A stretch of 6,504 nucleotides of DNA from Prolixibacteraceae bacterium (GTDB lineage Bacteria > Bacteroidota > Bacteroidia > Bacteroidales > Prolixibacteraceae), in assembly GCA_014380255.1 (NCBI GenBank), contig JACMKG010000451.1, forward strand, positions 1-6,504. The letters run 5' to 3'. The notes below the pieces were generated by a model. It saw nothing but the letters and a program-made list of their open reading frames with translations, was not told the origin of the DNA and ran no database searches. Position 1 is the first letter of the stretch. Every line of letters begins with the position of its first letter. The position numbers and the translations under genes were made by a program. Below are positions 5,797 through 6,504 of this stretch, piece by piece.

Positions 5797-6504
5797 TTAG
5801 GCCTTATCCTGTGGTAGGGCTATAGAATTATTCTTCCGGATAAAGATGTCGATGGCTACAATAATGGCTGTAAAGCCCCAGAAAGGCACCGATAGTTTAT
5901 CGGTGTCCAAAAAATTATTCATGATACCGTGGATGTAATAAGTGATAAGTCCCAACAGGGCACCCATCAAAAGGGTCTTCAATCGCTTGTCGGTTGTTCT
6001 GGAATAGGCATGAATGGCCGTATATGTAATCGTTATTAATAGAATCAAGAATGTAACAAGTCCCAATACACCTGATTCAGCCAAAGGACCCAGGTATTCA
6101 CTATGGGCATTGCCCATGTCGGCAGAATTGGTGCTTATGATGGTGCGGTTTTCATTTAACTGATATGGAGCATACTTGAACATGTAGGTTCCAGGTCCAA
6201 ACCCAAAGACGGGCTTGTCCTCAAACATGCGGATGGCACTGCTCCAGCGGTTGATTCGTTCAAGATTGGAAGCATCGGATGAAATGTTGGAAATCGAAGA
6301 AATATGTTCTCCCAGATTGGCCGAAGACTCTGTATTATTGCGTTCCAGGTACATGAGTAGTTGGGTCTGGAAAGCAAAGAGCAATGAAACGGCTACCAAA
6401 AATGAAATAAAAAGGGGCATGAACCGGATTCGCAGACGCATGATAACCCAAACTCCAAAAGTGGCCATCATACTCACCCATGCAGCCCTGGTATAGGATA
6501 AAAC
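5797..6504 (-). CDS. O-antigen ligase / polymerase family membrane protein (Wzy_C type), N-terminus cut by window edge
   Basis: The last 235 residues are present and the frame is open to the right edge, so the true start is outside. The protein resembles WaaL/Wzy-type enzymes of the inner membrane, which join or polymerise glycan units carried on undecaprenyl diphosphate at the periplasmic face. Numbering from the edge, the visible features are the SYTRAAW segment typical of the family (3-9), a membrane segment at about 10-22 and another at about 29-46. A large loop at about 47-135 contains ERINRWSSAIRMFEDKPVFG and the GFGPGTY turn, then AHSEYLGPLAESG with H134 at the position of the conserved loop histidine. 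Further membrane segments lie at about 146-165, 176-194 and 206-222. The tail is short and hydrophilic. Whether it is a ligase, a polymerase or a related capsule enzyme cannot be told from the C-terminus. It is convergent with efp; a glycan locus may lie to the right. Confidence 0.85.
   Translation of the reverse strand, partial: VLSYTRAAWVSMMATFGVWVIMRLRIRFMPLFISFLVAVSLLFAFQTQLLMYLERNNTESSANLGEHISSISNISSDASNLERINRWSSAIRMFEDKPVFGFGPGTYMFKYAPYQLNENRTIISTNSADMGNAHSEYLGPLAESGVLGLVTFLILLITITYTAIHAYSRTTDKRLKTLLMGALLGLITYYIHGIMNNFLDTDKLSVPFWGFTAIIVAIDIFIRKNNSIALPQDKA

Noticed and set aside
6475..6477. GTG as start of the ligase gene
   Set aside because: The frame stays open to the window edge and the residues before it (SYTRAAW) are conserved in the family, so the GTG is an internal valine.
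6215..6496. 93-codon plus-strand ORF
   Set aside because: It is antisense to the O-antigen ligase frame, which carries conserved motifs through the same bases.

Overview
The window looks like part of a chromosome from a member of the Bacteroidota, probably class Bacteroidia. I could not place it to genus. The reasons are: an AtpD with the roughly 20-residue insertion between GERTREGND and the GQMNEPP segment that I associate with Bacteroidota beta subunits; TAnnTTTG-type -7 promoter boxes; no Shine-Dalgarno sequences before well-identified starts; a LytTR response regulator; and a DUF3108 protein of the Bacteroidota type. Base composition is moderately AT-rich.

Layout. Bases 1-947 (minus) hold the N-terminal two thirds of atpD, the F1 ATP synthase beta subunit, cut by the window edge. 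Bases 1055-2038 (minus) encode a trans-polyprenyl diphosphate synthase. Bases 2141-2893 (minus) encode a LytTR response regulator. A divergent intergenic region follows. On the plus strand, tsaB (t6A tRNA modification) overlaps a secreted DUF3108 protein by 4 bases, and efp (elongation factor P) then has its own good promoter and a textbook intrinsic terminator. Bases 5797-6504 (minus) hold the C-terminal part of an O-antigen ligase/polymerase-type membrane protein, cut by the right edge and convergent with efp.

Most of the window is housekeeping: energy, isoprenoids, translation and the envelope. The unusual part is the roughly 560-base gap between the efp terminator and the ligase gene. It contains a 117-bp imperfect palindrome (5412-5528) whose two 49-base arms are each built from 11-bp units. 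Ten bases away, on the minus strand, is an undescribed 55-codon ORF. The gap also holds an 8-bp tandem repeat and is flanked by a 13/14-matching direct repeat of the terminator's 3' arm. This looks like an inserted or decayed repetitive element, possibly a hairpin-plus-small-ORF unit. It is the only candidate here for something undescribed.

The genes do not form one pathway. The only tight coupling is the tsaB-DUF3108 overlap. The three minus-strand genes are separated by about 100 bases each and may be independent units.
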